Source: Paraburkholderia edwinii | GTDB taxonomy: Bacteria > Pseudomonadota > Gammaproteobacteria > Burkholderiales > Burkholderiaceae | Reading direction: 5' to 3' | NCBI RefSeq assembly: GCF_019428685.1 | Contig: NZ_CP080095.1 | Coordinates: 1,612,001-1,676,000 of the forward strand | DNA: 64,000 bases | Shown here: positions 37,051 to 44,407 of the stretch, piece after piece | How positions within the stretch are numbered: the stretch's first letter is position 1 | Layout of the letters: each line of letters starts with the position of its first letter | Position numbers and translations under genes: made by a program | The notes under the pieces: generated by a model | Database searches by the model: none | Told to the model about the DNA's origin: nothing | What the model saw: only the letters and a program-made list of their open reading frames with translations

Positions 37051-38451
37051 ATGGTGGCGGAAATGGGCAACCCCCGGATCAAGGCACTCGTCGAGCGCCC
37101 GACTGAAAGTCTCGCGGTCGAAATCAAGACATGGATTGAGCCTGACTCGGTCGAAGGGAAGGTGAAGCTTGTCCGTGCCATGCTGGCATTGCGCAACGCG
37201 AACGGCGGCTACCTGTTGATCGGCTTTGATGATAAGACATTGGCGCCGGACTTGGACCGCCTTCCCGCAGATGTGAAAAGTGCGTTCCATCCTGACAAGA
37301 TTTATGCATTGGTCGCACGGTTTGCATCGGAGATCTTCGACGTCACGGTCGAGTTTGCCGAGAGAGACGCCGTGTTATTTCCGGTGATCGTGATACCGGC
37401 AGGTGTCCGGACGCCGGTTGTGGCGAAGTCTGACCTAATGATGCCGGACGGGAGCAAGGCGGTGACAGAGGGCGACATCTATGTCCGGACGTTGAATGCG
37501 AATCGACGGCCTAGCAGCGCTAGAGCGCACTGGAAAGATTGGCCAGCGCTTATGGACATCTGCTTTGATAATCGCGAAGCTGACATTGGCCGCTTTGTAC
37601 GGCGCCACTTGAGCGGTCTCACCAAAGATGGCGTAAAGCTGTTCTTGGGCGCGATGGGCGAAGACAATGCTGGAACGCCGGCCCAGCAGGGTCGCTTGCA
37701 GGAGCTGCTAGACGACGGAAAGTCGAGATTTTTGAAGAACGTTGCAGAACGGTCTCTAAGTCTGCCGAAGACTGGGTACTGGGAGGTCGCCCTGTACCTA
37801 GACGGCTCGGTGCCGGACCAAAAAATCGGTATCTTTCTGGATCTGTTGAGATCAAGCAATCCCGAGTACAACGGCTGGCCGGTTTGGCTCGTGAGCAATG
37901 ATTTCGGCAACGAGGCCGATCGCCCGCGTATAACTGATGAGGCTTGGGAAGCACTGATCGCACTTCCGAACGGTCGTCACACAGACTTCGAGCGGTTCGA
38001 CCCGAAGGGCAATTTCTACCATTTGCGTGCGTTGTTCGATGACCTGCAACTGACGGACTACAGCCCGACGCCGGGCGTTGCCTTCGATTACGCGTTACCT
38101 ATCTACGACTGCGCGGAAGCCATCGCCGTGGGGCTAGCCTTCGCCAAGGCGATGGGATGTCAAGAGGACGACTGCACGCTCGAATTCGCCTTTCGTTGGT
38201 CCGGCCTTCGCGGTCGTGAGTTGATCTCCTGGTACAGCCGCAGTGGAATTATCTCACCGGGCAGAACGGCTCATCAGGATACCATCACGCTTTATCAGTC
38301 TGTGCCCTTGAGTACGCCGCTCTCGGCAATTGGTGGGCTACTGGCTAAAACTTTACCGCCCCTGTATGCGCTCTTCAAAGGTTTCGAACTGAGCTCGAAG
38401 GTCATCGAAGACAAGTCGACTCAACTTGTGGAGCGCAAAGCGAACTTTTGA
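37051..38451 (+). CDS. AlbA_2 (Schlafen-like) domain protein
   Basis: 466 residues from the ATG at 37051, which has AAAGGAGA 3-10 bp upstream. Residues about 12-130 (ESLAVEIKTWIEPDSVEGKVKLVRAMLALRNANGGYLLIGFDDKT) form the divergent AAA/AlbA_2 domain of Schlafen-like proteins, with the conserved E-x-K and the NANGGYLLIGFDD loop. The rest is a long alpha/beta region of unknown type, not the usual helix-turn-helix tail. Such proteins include nucleases and regulators in phage defence. Lies downstream of the HEPN-like gene on the same strand. Confidence 0.7.
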   Translation: MVAEMGNPRIKALVERPTESLAVEIKTWIEPDSVEGKVKLVRAMLALRNANGGYLLIGFDDKTLAPDLDRLPADVKSAFHPDKIYALVARFASEIFDVTVEFAERDAVLFPVIVIPAGVRTPVVAKSDLMMPDGSKAVTEGDIYVRTLNANRRPSSARAHWKDWPALMDICFDNREADIGRFVRRHLSGLTKDGVKLFLGAMGEDNAGTPAQQGRLQELLDDGKSRFLKNVAERSLSLPKTGYWEVALYLDGSVPDQKIGIFLDLLRSSNPEYNGWPVWLVSNDFGNEADRPRITDEAWEALIALPNGRHTDFERFDPKGNFYHLRALFDDLQLTDYSPTPGVAFDYALPIYDCAEAIAVGLAFAKAMGCQEDDCTLEFAFRWSGLRGRELISWYSRSGIISPGRTAHQDTITLYQSVPLSTPLSAIGGLLAKTLPPLYALFKGFELSSKVIEDKSTQLVERKANF

Positions 38452-38566
38452 TCCGACTTCTTTTGTCGGGTCGACTGTGCGATGCGACAAATCGCCCCAA
38501 CTGCTCGGCGCACCTGCGTGCGGATACAGAGCTCGACTTTCTCCATATGGCACCGAGGGCTATATT

Positions 38567-38986
38567 ATGACCAGTTACGATGACGACGTGATCGCATGGG
38601 CAGATGAACAGGCCGGGCTGCTTCGCGCCGGCAAGTTCGCCGACATTGATATGGAACGTATCATCCGGCTCATTGAAGGCGAAGGCACTAAAGCAGTAGG
38701 TAGCTTTTACGGAGACCTATTGCTCGTGCTGCGGCACCTCCTGAAATGGAAATATTGTCCGGAAGAGCGTACCCGGAAGCTGCGGTCGTTGATCGTCACA
38801 CGCCGCAGGGAGGCTCTTGAAGCACTAACTCGCACCCCGAGCCTCTCGAAATGGCTGACCGACGAATCGTTTTGGCATGAGATATGGGAAGGCGAGCATC
38901 TGCGGCACAAGGACCGTATCACCGCGAGCCGCGCGCCCACATGGTCTCCCAAAGCCATACTAGACGAAGCTTTCTTCCCAGACTAA
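38567..38986 (+). CDS. DUF29 family protein
   Basis: 139 residues from MTSYDDDVIAWADEQAGLLRAGKFADIDMERIIRLIEG. This start and the block FYGDLLLVLRHLLKWKYCPEERTRKLRSLIVTRRREALEAL are the DUF29 signature. DUF29 proteins are small helical proteins, very common in cyanobacteria and on plasmids, without a demonstrated function. A GAGGG site precedes the ATG. Lies 115 bp after the AlbA_2 gene. Confidence 0.75.
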   Translation: MTSYDDDVIAWADEQAGLLRAGKFADIDMERIIRLIEGEGTKAVGSFYGDLLLVLRHLLKWKYCPEERTRKLRSLIVTRRREALEALTRTPSLSKWLTDESFWHEIWEGEHLRHKDRITASRAPTWSPKAILDEAFFPD

Positions 38987-39067
38987 TGGTTTGTTGTGCC
39001 TCGGACGGCACAGGTGTTTGGCAGACGTGAAGCTCTTGTTAGTGCTATTCATTTTCTCAGGTAATTC

Positions 39068-39307
39068 ATGAGCACCAAGGCGTCCATACGACATCAGGAA
39101 AAGGACGGCGAGTTGCCAGCATGGCACCTCTACACAGAGGCCTTCGAGAAGGCCGATGTCGTCTATCTTGAACTCGAAGGCGTCAAGGCCGACCTCACGA
39201 TGATTGACAGCAGCTGGGGCGCCGCGCCGGGCACGGTACTATTGCGTCTGCCAACAGCCACGGCTAAACAACTGGGCTTGGTGCCGGCGGGCTGGGAAAA
39301 AGACTGA
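39068..39307 (+). CDS. Small hypothetical protein
   Basis: 79 residues (MSTKASIRHQEKDGELPAWHLYTEAFEKADVVYLELEGVKADLTMIDSSWGAAPGTVLLRLP). Predicted beta-rich, soluble. No RBS consensus stands out. It follows DUF29 by 81 bp and may belong to the same transcript. Confidence 0.5.
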   Translation: MSTKASIRHQEKDGELPAWHLYTEAFEKADVVYLELEGVKADLTMIDSSWGAAPGTVLLRLPTATAKQLGLVPAGWEKD

Positions 39308-39585
39308 TCGTGCTCATGTTCCGGAAGAAAGCGATCCGCGAGGTTGCGGTGTGTCTGCGATTGCTGCGGCGGCCTCCCGGAATCGACGGACGTTGGTTTG
39401 CGCGACCATTTCACCCACTTGCTGCCCTATGGAAATAAGCCAGTCGGGTAGAACACCGCAGCACGAGACTTTTCCACGGCCCTCGCGTGTGTGAAACCTG
39501 CCTGCGGCTCTGCCGCACGCAAGAGGCAGGTTTTGCACACGTCGCGCGCAGCGCGAGGCGGTGGGAAAGTCGGATCAGCACTCGC
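39308..39585. other. Gap with a large hairpin, no supported gene
   Basis: About 280 bp between converging genes. Overlapping minus-strand ORFs here do not look coding; the hairpin at 39489-39540 is the main structure. Confidence 0.3.
39489..39540. repeat. Long imperfect inverted repeat
   Basis: GTGTG plus AAACCTGCCT (39489-39503) pairs with AGGCAGGTTT (39524-39533) and CACAC (39536-39540), with a 2-base bulge; inside is GCGGC-3-GCCGC. Placed between converging genes, so it may end transcription from either side, although no T tract follows. Confidence 0.5.
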
Positions 39586-40017
39586 CTAGTTGCCTTTGCG
39601 CTCACGCACGATATAAGCGGGCTTGATCCCCTTGGCCTCGAGCCTGGCGATCGCCCTCTGGACAGCCGCGTTGGCCCACTCCAAAAATTCCGGGCTCGCG
39701 ATGTACTTCTCCAAACTGGCTGATTTTTCGGAGCGTGGCCGCTTGCTGCGCGCCTCGGCGCGCGACCTGATTTCGGCGTCGTGGATCAAGCGCAGCATGT
39801 AGTTGATGTTCATCCGGTCGCCGGCGGACTCGATCAGTTCCCGAGGCATCAAGACATGGCCCGGCTCGACCCCGGATACGGCCAGCCAGGCGGCGATCTC
39901 GTCGCTGTCGGCGGCCTCGTAGGTTGCGCCGGTTGCGAGTACCGTCGCAATGAACACGTTGCGCGGTTCGTCGCGGATCACGCGCGCTTGGGTCTCCAGC
40001 TCAAGCTCATCATCCAT
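39586..40017 (-). CDS. Hypothetical protein linked to the exoribonuclease gene
   Basis: 143 residues from MDDELELETQARVIRDEPRNVFIATVLATGATYEAADSDEIAAWL. The ATG at 40017 lies inside the stop region of the upstream exonuclease gene (8-bp overlap), which fixes the start and shows co-translation. The middle holds HVLMPRELIESAGDRMNINYMLRLIHDAEIR and the C-terminus is Arg/Lys-rich, possibly nucleic-acid binding. Family unknown. Confidence 0.55.
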   Translation of the reverse strand: MDDELELETQARVIRDEPRNVFIATVLATGATYEAADSDEIAAWLAVSGVEPGHVLMPRELIESAGDRMNINYMLRLIHDAEIRSRAEARSKRPRSEKSASLEKYIASPEFLEWANAAVQRAIARLEAKGIKPAYIVRERKGN

Positions 40018-40477
40018 TTGCTTCCCCTCTGAATGCAAAGGCGTTGGCCCGCGCGTCGTACAGCGCATGGTGTCGGCCGCCGTACTCGCGAAAGTACGCT
40101 TCTTGCCGCTCGTAGTCGAGCCGTGCGCGGATGTTCTCGTGCGCCCAGCCATCCAGCAGCGGTCCATCGATCAGATCACACAGTAGCGCGAAATCGTCGG
40201 CATAGTCGTAGCAAAGGATCGGGCCGGACTCGACCGGAATTCGAGATAACCAGGTCACGACTTCGCGGCTGAGTTGCGCGAAGGCCATTGCCCGCCCTGG
40301 GAATTGCCCGAGCTGGGGGAGTACAGCTGCGCGCACGAACTCCGAACATGCAGCGCGATTGTAGTCGCTCAGTTCGCCGTAAAAATCGGATCCGTCTTCG
40401 CCCACGATTCCGATACTGATGAGCTGAAGGTCGATGAAGTGGGTGAACTCGGTGTCCAGGAAGAATCGCACCGTCAT
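40010..40477 (-). CDS. DnaQ-like 3'-5' exoribonuclease (RNase AS type)
   Basis: 155 residues from MTVRFFLDTEFTHFIDLQLISIGIVGEDGSDFYGEL. The DEDD acidic residues are present: D8 and E10 in LDTEF, an Asp in YDYADDFALLCDLIDG, and the final H-ALYDARAN motif, as in Rv2179c-type enzymes that degrade adenylate-rich RNA. A longer in-frame ORF to 40981 is rejected because it runs through a pseudogene and pilV. Often carried by plasmids and phages; role here unknown. Confidence 0.75.
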   Translation of the reverse strand: MTVRFFLDTEFTHFIDLQLISIGIVGEDGSDFYGELSDYNRAACSEFVRAAVLPQLGQFPGRAMAFAQLSREVVTWLSRIPVESGPILCYDYADDFALLCDLIDGPLLDGWAHENIRARLDYERQEAYFREYGGRHHALYDARANAFAFRGEANG

Positions 40478-40494
40478 ATCTCCATGCCTTAGTT

Positions 40495-40709
40495 TTGTTG
40501 CCTCGACCAATTCACCCATAGCACGACCAAGCTCCTGGAATGGATGCCCTTCACGGCCGCGTGATCTCAGTTCGCACGGCGACAAACGCCTGAATCTACG
40601 CCGCTGTTTCACATTCGATGTGCTGTTTCGAAATTCTTCAAGCACGTTGCGCGTGGCCGACTTGGGTGAAATCAGATCGAGGAACAGCGCCGCGAACGAT
40701 GTGATAACG
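40495..40709 (-). pseudogene. Degenerate copy of the 42866 gene
   Basis: On the minus strand, FLDLISPKSATRNVLEEFRNSTSNVK matches FLDLISPLSATRNVLEEFRDSAPNDE of the gene at 42866-43081, and DNA similarity continues past its stop (GACCAATTCACCCA occurs after both). The copy lacks the gene start and carries indels. The two copies flank pilV and its upstream gene as direct repeats about 2.3 kb apart. Confidence 0.7.
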
Positions 40710-42104
40710 TCATTGATAGACGAAGGCAGTAAAACTTCCAGGGGGTGCGTCCCAAGGAGCCGACGTGACTTGCCAACTTGCTCCAGGGGGAACCGGGAAA
40801 GAGATGAAACACGCCTTTGCAAGACTGGTGTTGTTGTCCGAGTGATTTGCGACCCCGCCGACCCCACTAACATTCCCTGACAACTGGCAGGAGTTGTTGC
40901 CTCCGTCGCCCCCGGAGGCCATAACCCATTGCGTTTTGCCGGAACCATTCGGTATGAAACCGCTGTCGCCGACGAAGCCAAAAGCGTTCACATATGCTCC
41001 GCCTCCGTTGACTGCCGTCCACACACCGGATTGGCAAAATAGCGGACCCGCACCGGAATTGCCGATAAGTCCATTGGGAGCGCAACCGGCACCTTGTACA
41101 GCAAAGCCATTAACCTGAACGAAACCGCCGGCGGTAATCTGTCCCCCGGCAGAGAAATTCTGTGTAACTGTGGCGTTTCCAGCCGTGAAGGTGTTGCCGC
41201 TGACATCGACGTCAGCTCCGGCGACAACCGTTCCGTTCACGGTCGTGTTACCGGTCACGGCAGCGTTTCCTTCTACTGTCGTCGCGCCAGCAACCAGCGG
41301 CGCGGCCGCGGTACCAAGCAAATTCTGGATAAAAAGTGTCCCGTTTGTCCGAACGGCGGCGTTATTCGGATCGCCGTAATACACCGCCGAGCCAACTTGA
41401 AGCGACTGCGCATTGCTTCCGCCCGCAGTGATGACCCCGTTCGCGTTACTAATAGCGTTGCCGCCCATGTTGAGGGCCGTGTTCATTTCGTTTAACTGAG
41501 GCTGACCGGGAACGGCGTTGCGGTACAGGTAGTTGCTCGACAGTGCCCCGTTCGTAAAGACCAGCAGCGATGCGGGTGCGCCGCCGGAGCCTACCGAGTA
41601 ACCGGCCGTCGCGATCTTCCACGAGCCGAACGTGCCATACGCGGTCGCCGGCCCGCCTGAATACGCGCCTGAGTTGTTCGTCGGGATGAAACCACCCGAA
41701 CCACCGGCCGCACGCGCGATCTGTCCGAGTTCCTGATCTTTGATCACGTTCCCGCCGCTACTGAATGCCAGTACCTGCAGCGTGCCGGCCGTCGGCTGCA
41801 GCACCTGCGCCGTCCACGTCTGGCTGAACGGATTCGTGACCGAAAAGTTCGTTGGCAGACCCGCGTTTGCGGCTTGCAGTGTCGCAACCGACAGCGTTAC
41901 GGGCGTTGCGGCCGTCGCGCTCGCCTCGAGGGCCGTCATGTTCTGGCTCACGTAGTTCCCGACGGCCGACGCCCACTGCTGCTGCTGCTGAGCCGTAGTG
42001 ACGTCGGTCTGCGTCTGACGGGCGTTCGCAATGCCGTGCATGATCGTCGGCAGATACATCATGGTGACGAGCATTGCGAAGAGTGCCCCGAGGATCTCAT
42101 CCAC
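40710..42104 (-). CDS. pilV: PilV-like conjugative pilus tip adhesin (shufflon type)
   Basis: 464 residues. A type IV prepilin-like hydrophobic helix near the N-terminus (ILGALFAMLVTMMYLPTIM, about 4-22) is followed by QTQTDVTTAQQQQQWASAVGNYV, as in IncI PilV. A long Gly/Ala/Thr/Asn-rich beta region leads to GCAPNGLIGNSGAGPLFCQSGVWTAVN, the conserved border of the constant domain, encoded over a shufflon recombination site. The last 100 or so residues are one variable tip domain that sets recipient recognition. No alternative tip segment is present. It overlaps the upstream gene by 8 bp. The other pil genes are absent from the window. Confidence 0.82.
   Translation of the reverse strand: MDEILGALFAMLVTMMYLPTIMHGIANARQTQTDVTTAQQQQQWASAVGNYVSQNMTALEASATAATPVTLSVATLQAANAGLPTNFSVTNPFSQTWTAQVLQPTAGTLQVLAFSSGGNVIKDQELGQIARAAGGSGGFIPTNNSGAYSGGPATAYGTFGSWKIATAGYSVGSGGAPASLLVFTNGALSSNYLYRNAVPGQPQLNEMNTALNMGGNAISNANGVITAGGSNAQSLQVGSAVYYGDPNNAAVRTNGTLFIQNLLGTAAAPLVAGATTVEGNAAVTGNTTVNGTVVAGADVDVSGNTFTAGNATVTQNFSAGGQITAGGFVQVNGFAVQGAGCAPNGLIGNSGAGPLFCQSGVWTAVNGGGAYVNAFGFVGDSGFIPNGSGKTQWVMASGGDGGNNSCQLSGNVSGVGGVANHSDNNTSLAKACFISFPVPPGASWQVTSAPWDAPPGSFTAFVYQ
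41019..41037 (-). other. Single sfx-like shufflon recombination site in pilV
   Basis: The minus strand reads TTGCCAATCCGGTGTGTGG, which fits the R64 sfx consensus GTGCCAATCCGGTNNNTGG as I recall it at all but one fixed base. It encodes the CQSGVW of PilV. No second copy was found from 40480 to 42100 on either strand. Confidence 0.7.
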
Positions 42105-42675
42105 GCGTCGCTCCCGCTGCGTTGTTCTCTATGAACTGCAGAAGGCTGGTGCGTCGCTGTGCAGCGTTCTTTCTTGCTACCCTACTCCTGCGCAGCAGGT
42201 AGGCACAGGAAGCAATGGCACTTCCCCACGCACAGGCCACGTAGGCGTACGCCGTCGCCTCCGGACTGACCGACATCGTTGCGGCCACATATGCGATCCA
42301 CGGGAAAATCGCATCGGAAAATTTGCCTATTCCCAGGACAGCGAGCGGGGCTAGCCAGAAAACGCGGGGCTTCGCGCCGGGCAGGCAGGCTGATCGCGAC
42401 ACGTCATGCACCTTGTGTGCCGAGTCGTCGGAAAACGCAACCAGTTGCCAGTTGTTCATTCCGCGAAGGCTCGCGTAATACGCCGTGACCTTATGGCCGA
42501 CACGCAGCGGCACGCTGCCGGCCGGCGTCACGGATACCTGTTGCATCCGCTCGCCTGCTCGAATGGACGCGGTGTCCCGACGTGTCTCGCGCGCATGGCT
42601 GGCAAGCTCGCCGGTGATCGCACTGATATCGAGCTCGTAATTGCCAAAAGTAACTGTTCCAATGTTTGTATGCAT
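42097..42675 (-). CDS. Hypothetical membrane protein upstream of pilV
   Basis: 192 residues. The first 100 residues are soluble (IGTVTFGNYELDISAITGELASHARETRRDT...VGHKVTAYYASLRGMNNWQLVAFSDD), beta-rich. Hydrophobic segments lie near 105-128 and 138-160, then a basic tail. The stop overlaps the start of pilV, so expression is coupled. Not recognised as a known Pil or Tra protein. Confidence 0.55.
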   Translation of the reverse strand: MHTNIGTVTFGNYELDISAITGELASHARETRRDTASIRAGERMQQVSVTPAGSVPLRVGHKVTAYYASLRGMNNWQLVAFSDDSAHKVHDVSRSACLPGAKPRVFWLAPLAVLGIGKFSDAIFPWIAYVAATMSVSPEATAYAYVACAWGSAIASCAYLLRRSRVARKNAAQRRTSLLQFIENNAAGATRG

Positions 42676-42865
42676 GGTCTCTAGCGTTCTTAAATTCGAG
42701 TTAGTAACCCATATTGACGTTTTCTGTGTCGGGGCCGACCTGCAGTGCCTCGTAATAGCTGCTTCGGCTCATCGGTGTTCGCTCGATGTGAGCTCCGTCA
42801 TTCACGACGCTCCATCCCAAGGCGCGACCAATTCACCCACGGCGGGTACGTGAAGCAAACGCTTG

Positions 42866-43081
42866 CTAGAACGGGATGCCCGTCACGGCCGCGATCTCGG
42901 TTCGCGCGTCGATAAACGCCTGCACATATGCCGCAGTTTCATCGTTCGGCGCGCTGTCTCGGAATTCCTCAAGCACATTGCGCGTGGCCGATAGAGGTGA
43001 AATCAGGTCGAGGAATTCGATATGCCAATCGGTTCCGATAGCGGTATTAAGCGGATGGGCGGCTAGAATCAGGTCAGCCAT
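42866..43081 (-). CDS. Small hypothetical protein, duplicated locus
   Basis: 71 residues from MADLILAAHPLNTAIGTDWHIEFLDLISPLSATRNVLEEFRDSAPNDETAAYVQAFIDARTEIAAVTGIPF. GAGG lies 8-11 bp before the ATG at 43081; a GTG 9 bp upstream is too close to it. Soluble, helical, no family known. A decayed second copy is at 40495-40709. Confidence 0.5.
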   Translation of the reverse strand: MADLILAAHPLNTAIGTDWHIEFLDLISPLSATRNVLEEFRDSAPNDETAAYVQAFIDARTEIAAVTGIPF

Positions 43082-43336
43082 CAATTTCACCTCGTCATAG
43101 GTGGGTGGTGGTCAGGTCTCCCGACTGGCAGCAACCGGCCGGGAGACCGCTTTAAATCGAACAGCGCCCTTGCTTGTCCGATGGTGTGCTGCCAAGTCCC
43201 TGCTGCTCGGCTTGTGCGGCGACATCCAGCAATGCATAAGCGAGTACCCTGAGCGCGTCGCGTGTGATTTTCTGTCCGTTTCCGGCGGGTATCGAGCGTG
43301 CGGCGCGTTGCGTCTCCTATGCGGCGATCCAATCTC
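43082..43336. other. Gap before the partition repeats
   Basis: About 255 bp. A minus-strand frame reads ITRDALRVLAYALLDVAAQAEQQGLGS, which looks protein-like, but a stop lies just upstream and there is no start codon; it may be a remnant. No other feature. Confidence 0.3.
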
Positions 43337-43382
43337 AACGTACAGGTACGTACCGCTACTTAACGTTACGTACCTGTACGTT
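43337..43382. repeat. Long inverted repeat, candidate centromere (parS)
   Basis: Perfect 16-bp arms, AACGTACAGGTACGTA at 43337-43352 and its complement at 43367-43382, separated by 14 bp that contain TTAACGT. The GTAC-containing half-site recurs upstream of parA at 44316-44343. It lies just past the stop of the ribbon-helix-helix gene. Repeats of one half-site on both sides of the operon are what a ParG/ParR-type centromere protein would bind. Confidence 0.65.
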
Positions 43383-43390
43383 GATTTCCG

Positions 43391-43651
43391 TTACTTGAGT
43401 ATTCGGTCCTGAAGGTCCTTCAGGATCAGTGCTCGTATGTATTGCGAGCCAGTTAATCGCAGCTCGGCTGAACGCCGCTTCATGCGCTCATAGACGTCCG
43501 GCGTCAGATCAGTGCTCAGGCGCACGGGTTTGGGTGCGCGCTCTGACAGTTGCGATCGGACTAGGCTGGCACCGTTGACGAATTCGTCAGCACTGGCCGG
43601 TTGTGGCTCGGTCGTCGAGGAGGGTCGAGAAATCTGGAACTTGCTGGTCAT
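43391..43651 (-). CDS. Ribbon-helix-helix centromere-binding partition protein
   Basis: 86 residues. A flexible N-terminal 40 residues rich in Ser/Pro/Ala precede PKPVRLSTDLTPDVYERMKRRSAELRLTGSQYIRALILKDLQDRI, a ribbon-helix-helix domain. This is the build of ParG-type proteins: a mobile tail that stimulates the ParA ATPase and a dimeric DNA-binding domain. It starts 10 bp after the parA stop and is flanked by the GTAC repeats. Confidence 0.75.
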   Translation of the reverse strand: MTSKFQISRPSSTTEPQPASADEFVNGASLVRSQLSERAPKPVRLSTDLTPDVYERMKRRSAELRLTGSQYIRALILKDLQDRILK

Positions 43652-43661
43652 GAGAGTCCTA

Positions 43662-44300
43662 TTAGCTGAGATCGAAAAATTCGCCGGCCAATAGCTGGAT
43701 CTCCGCTCGTGCCTGACCGTTGTCGAGTTCGGTCACACCCTTGCCGGCGAGCAGCGCATCGCGGTAGACCTTCCGGTCGCGGATCACTGTGTCTGCTAGT
43801 GAGAGTTGGTCGAATTGGGCGAGCAGCTCCTTGGCGTTCTCGACCTCCCGGATGACCGGGTTGGACGGTGCCATTGAGAGGACCGCGACGGCCTTCAGCT
43901 CCGGATTCAGGCCCCGTGCAAGGCCGATGAGCTCATTGACCTTGGGCAGGGTTTCGAGGTCCGCTTGGCTGGCCCGGGTGGGTACGAGCAGCAGGTTTGC
44001 CACTGACATTGCTGACCGCATTTCGCGCGAGTCGCGGCCGCCGGCATCCACGATGACAACCTGATAGCGTCGCACAAGGTCGCGCAGCGTGGAGCTGACC
44101 TCGCCTATGCGCTGGACGCAGGGAATCGTGGGTGTCATGCCGGCTTCATCGCGCCGCTCGATGAATCGAGCAGCGGTAGCTTGGCCGTCGGTGTCAAGCA
44201 GAACAACGTCAGCGCCACAATGGACTAGATGCACACCGAGATTGGTGGCAATCGTCGATTTGCCGACTCCGCCTTTTTCTGCTGCGACCAGCAGGATCAT
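43662..44300 (-). CDS. parA: ParA-family partition ATPase
   Basis: 212 residues. The deviant Walker A EKGGVGKSTIATNLGVHL begins at residue 8, with the signature Lys; DGQATAARF, VVIVDAGGRDSREMR (Walker B) and LVPTRASQADLETL follow. No N-terminal DNA-binding domain, so it is the short type Ib ParA that works with a small ribbon-helix-helix partner. It drives plasmid segregation on the nucleoid. GGAGG lies 6-10 bp before the ATG, and the operator-like repeat is 15 bp further. Confidence 0.87.
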   Translation of the reverse strand: MILLVAAEKGGVGKSTIATNLGVHLVHCGADVVLLDTDGQATAARFIERRDEAGMTPTIPCVQRIGEVSSTLRDLVRRYQVVIVDAGGRDSREMRSAMSVANLLLVPTRASQADLETLPKVNELIGLARGLNPELKAVAVLSMAPSNPVIREVENAKELLAQFDQLSLADTVIRDRKVYRDALLAGKGVTELDNGQARAEIQLLAGEFFDLS

Positions 44301-44315
44301 CGCTGCCTCCTTAAT

Positions 44316-44343
44316 GTGCGTACCGTTAAGTACATGTACGTTG
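44316..44343. promoter_or_regulatory. Operator-like repeat upstream of parA
   Basis: GTGCGTACCGTTAAGTACA followed by TGTACGTTG repeats the half-sites and the TTAAC core of the 43337-43382 inverted repeat. Position just upstream of the parA ribosome site suggests autoregulation by the ribbon-helix-helix protein. Confidence 0.6.
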
Positions 44344-44407
44344 ATCAGATCCTATGGGGTGGGGAAGGGCCCGTACATGGCGCATAAGACAGGGGTTTCT
44401 CGGCTTG

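Noticed and set aside
40010..40981. 323-residue reading of the exoribonuclease gene
   Set aside because: The extension runs through the duplicated pseudogene and the end of pilV; the catalytic LDTEF lies 7 residues after the ATG at 40477.
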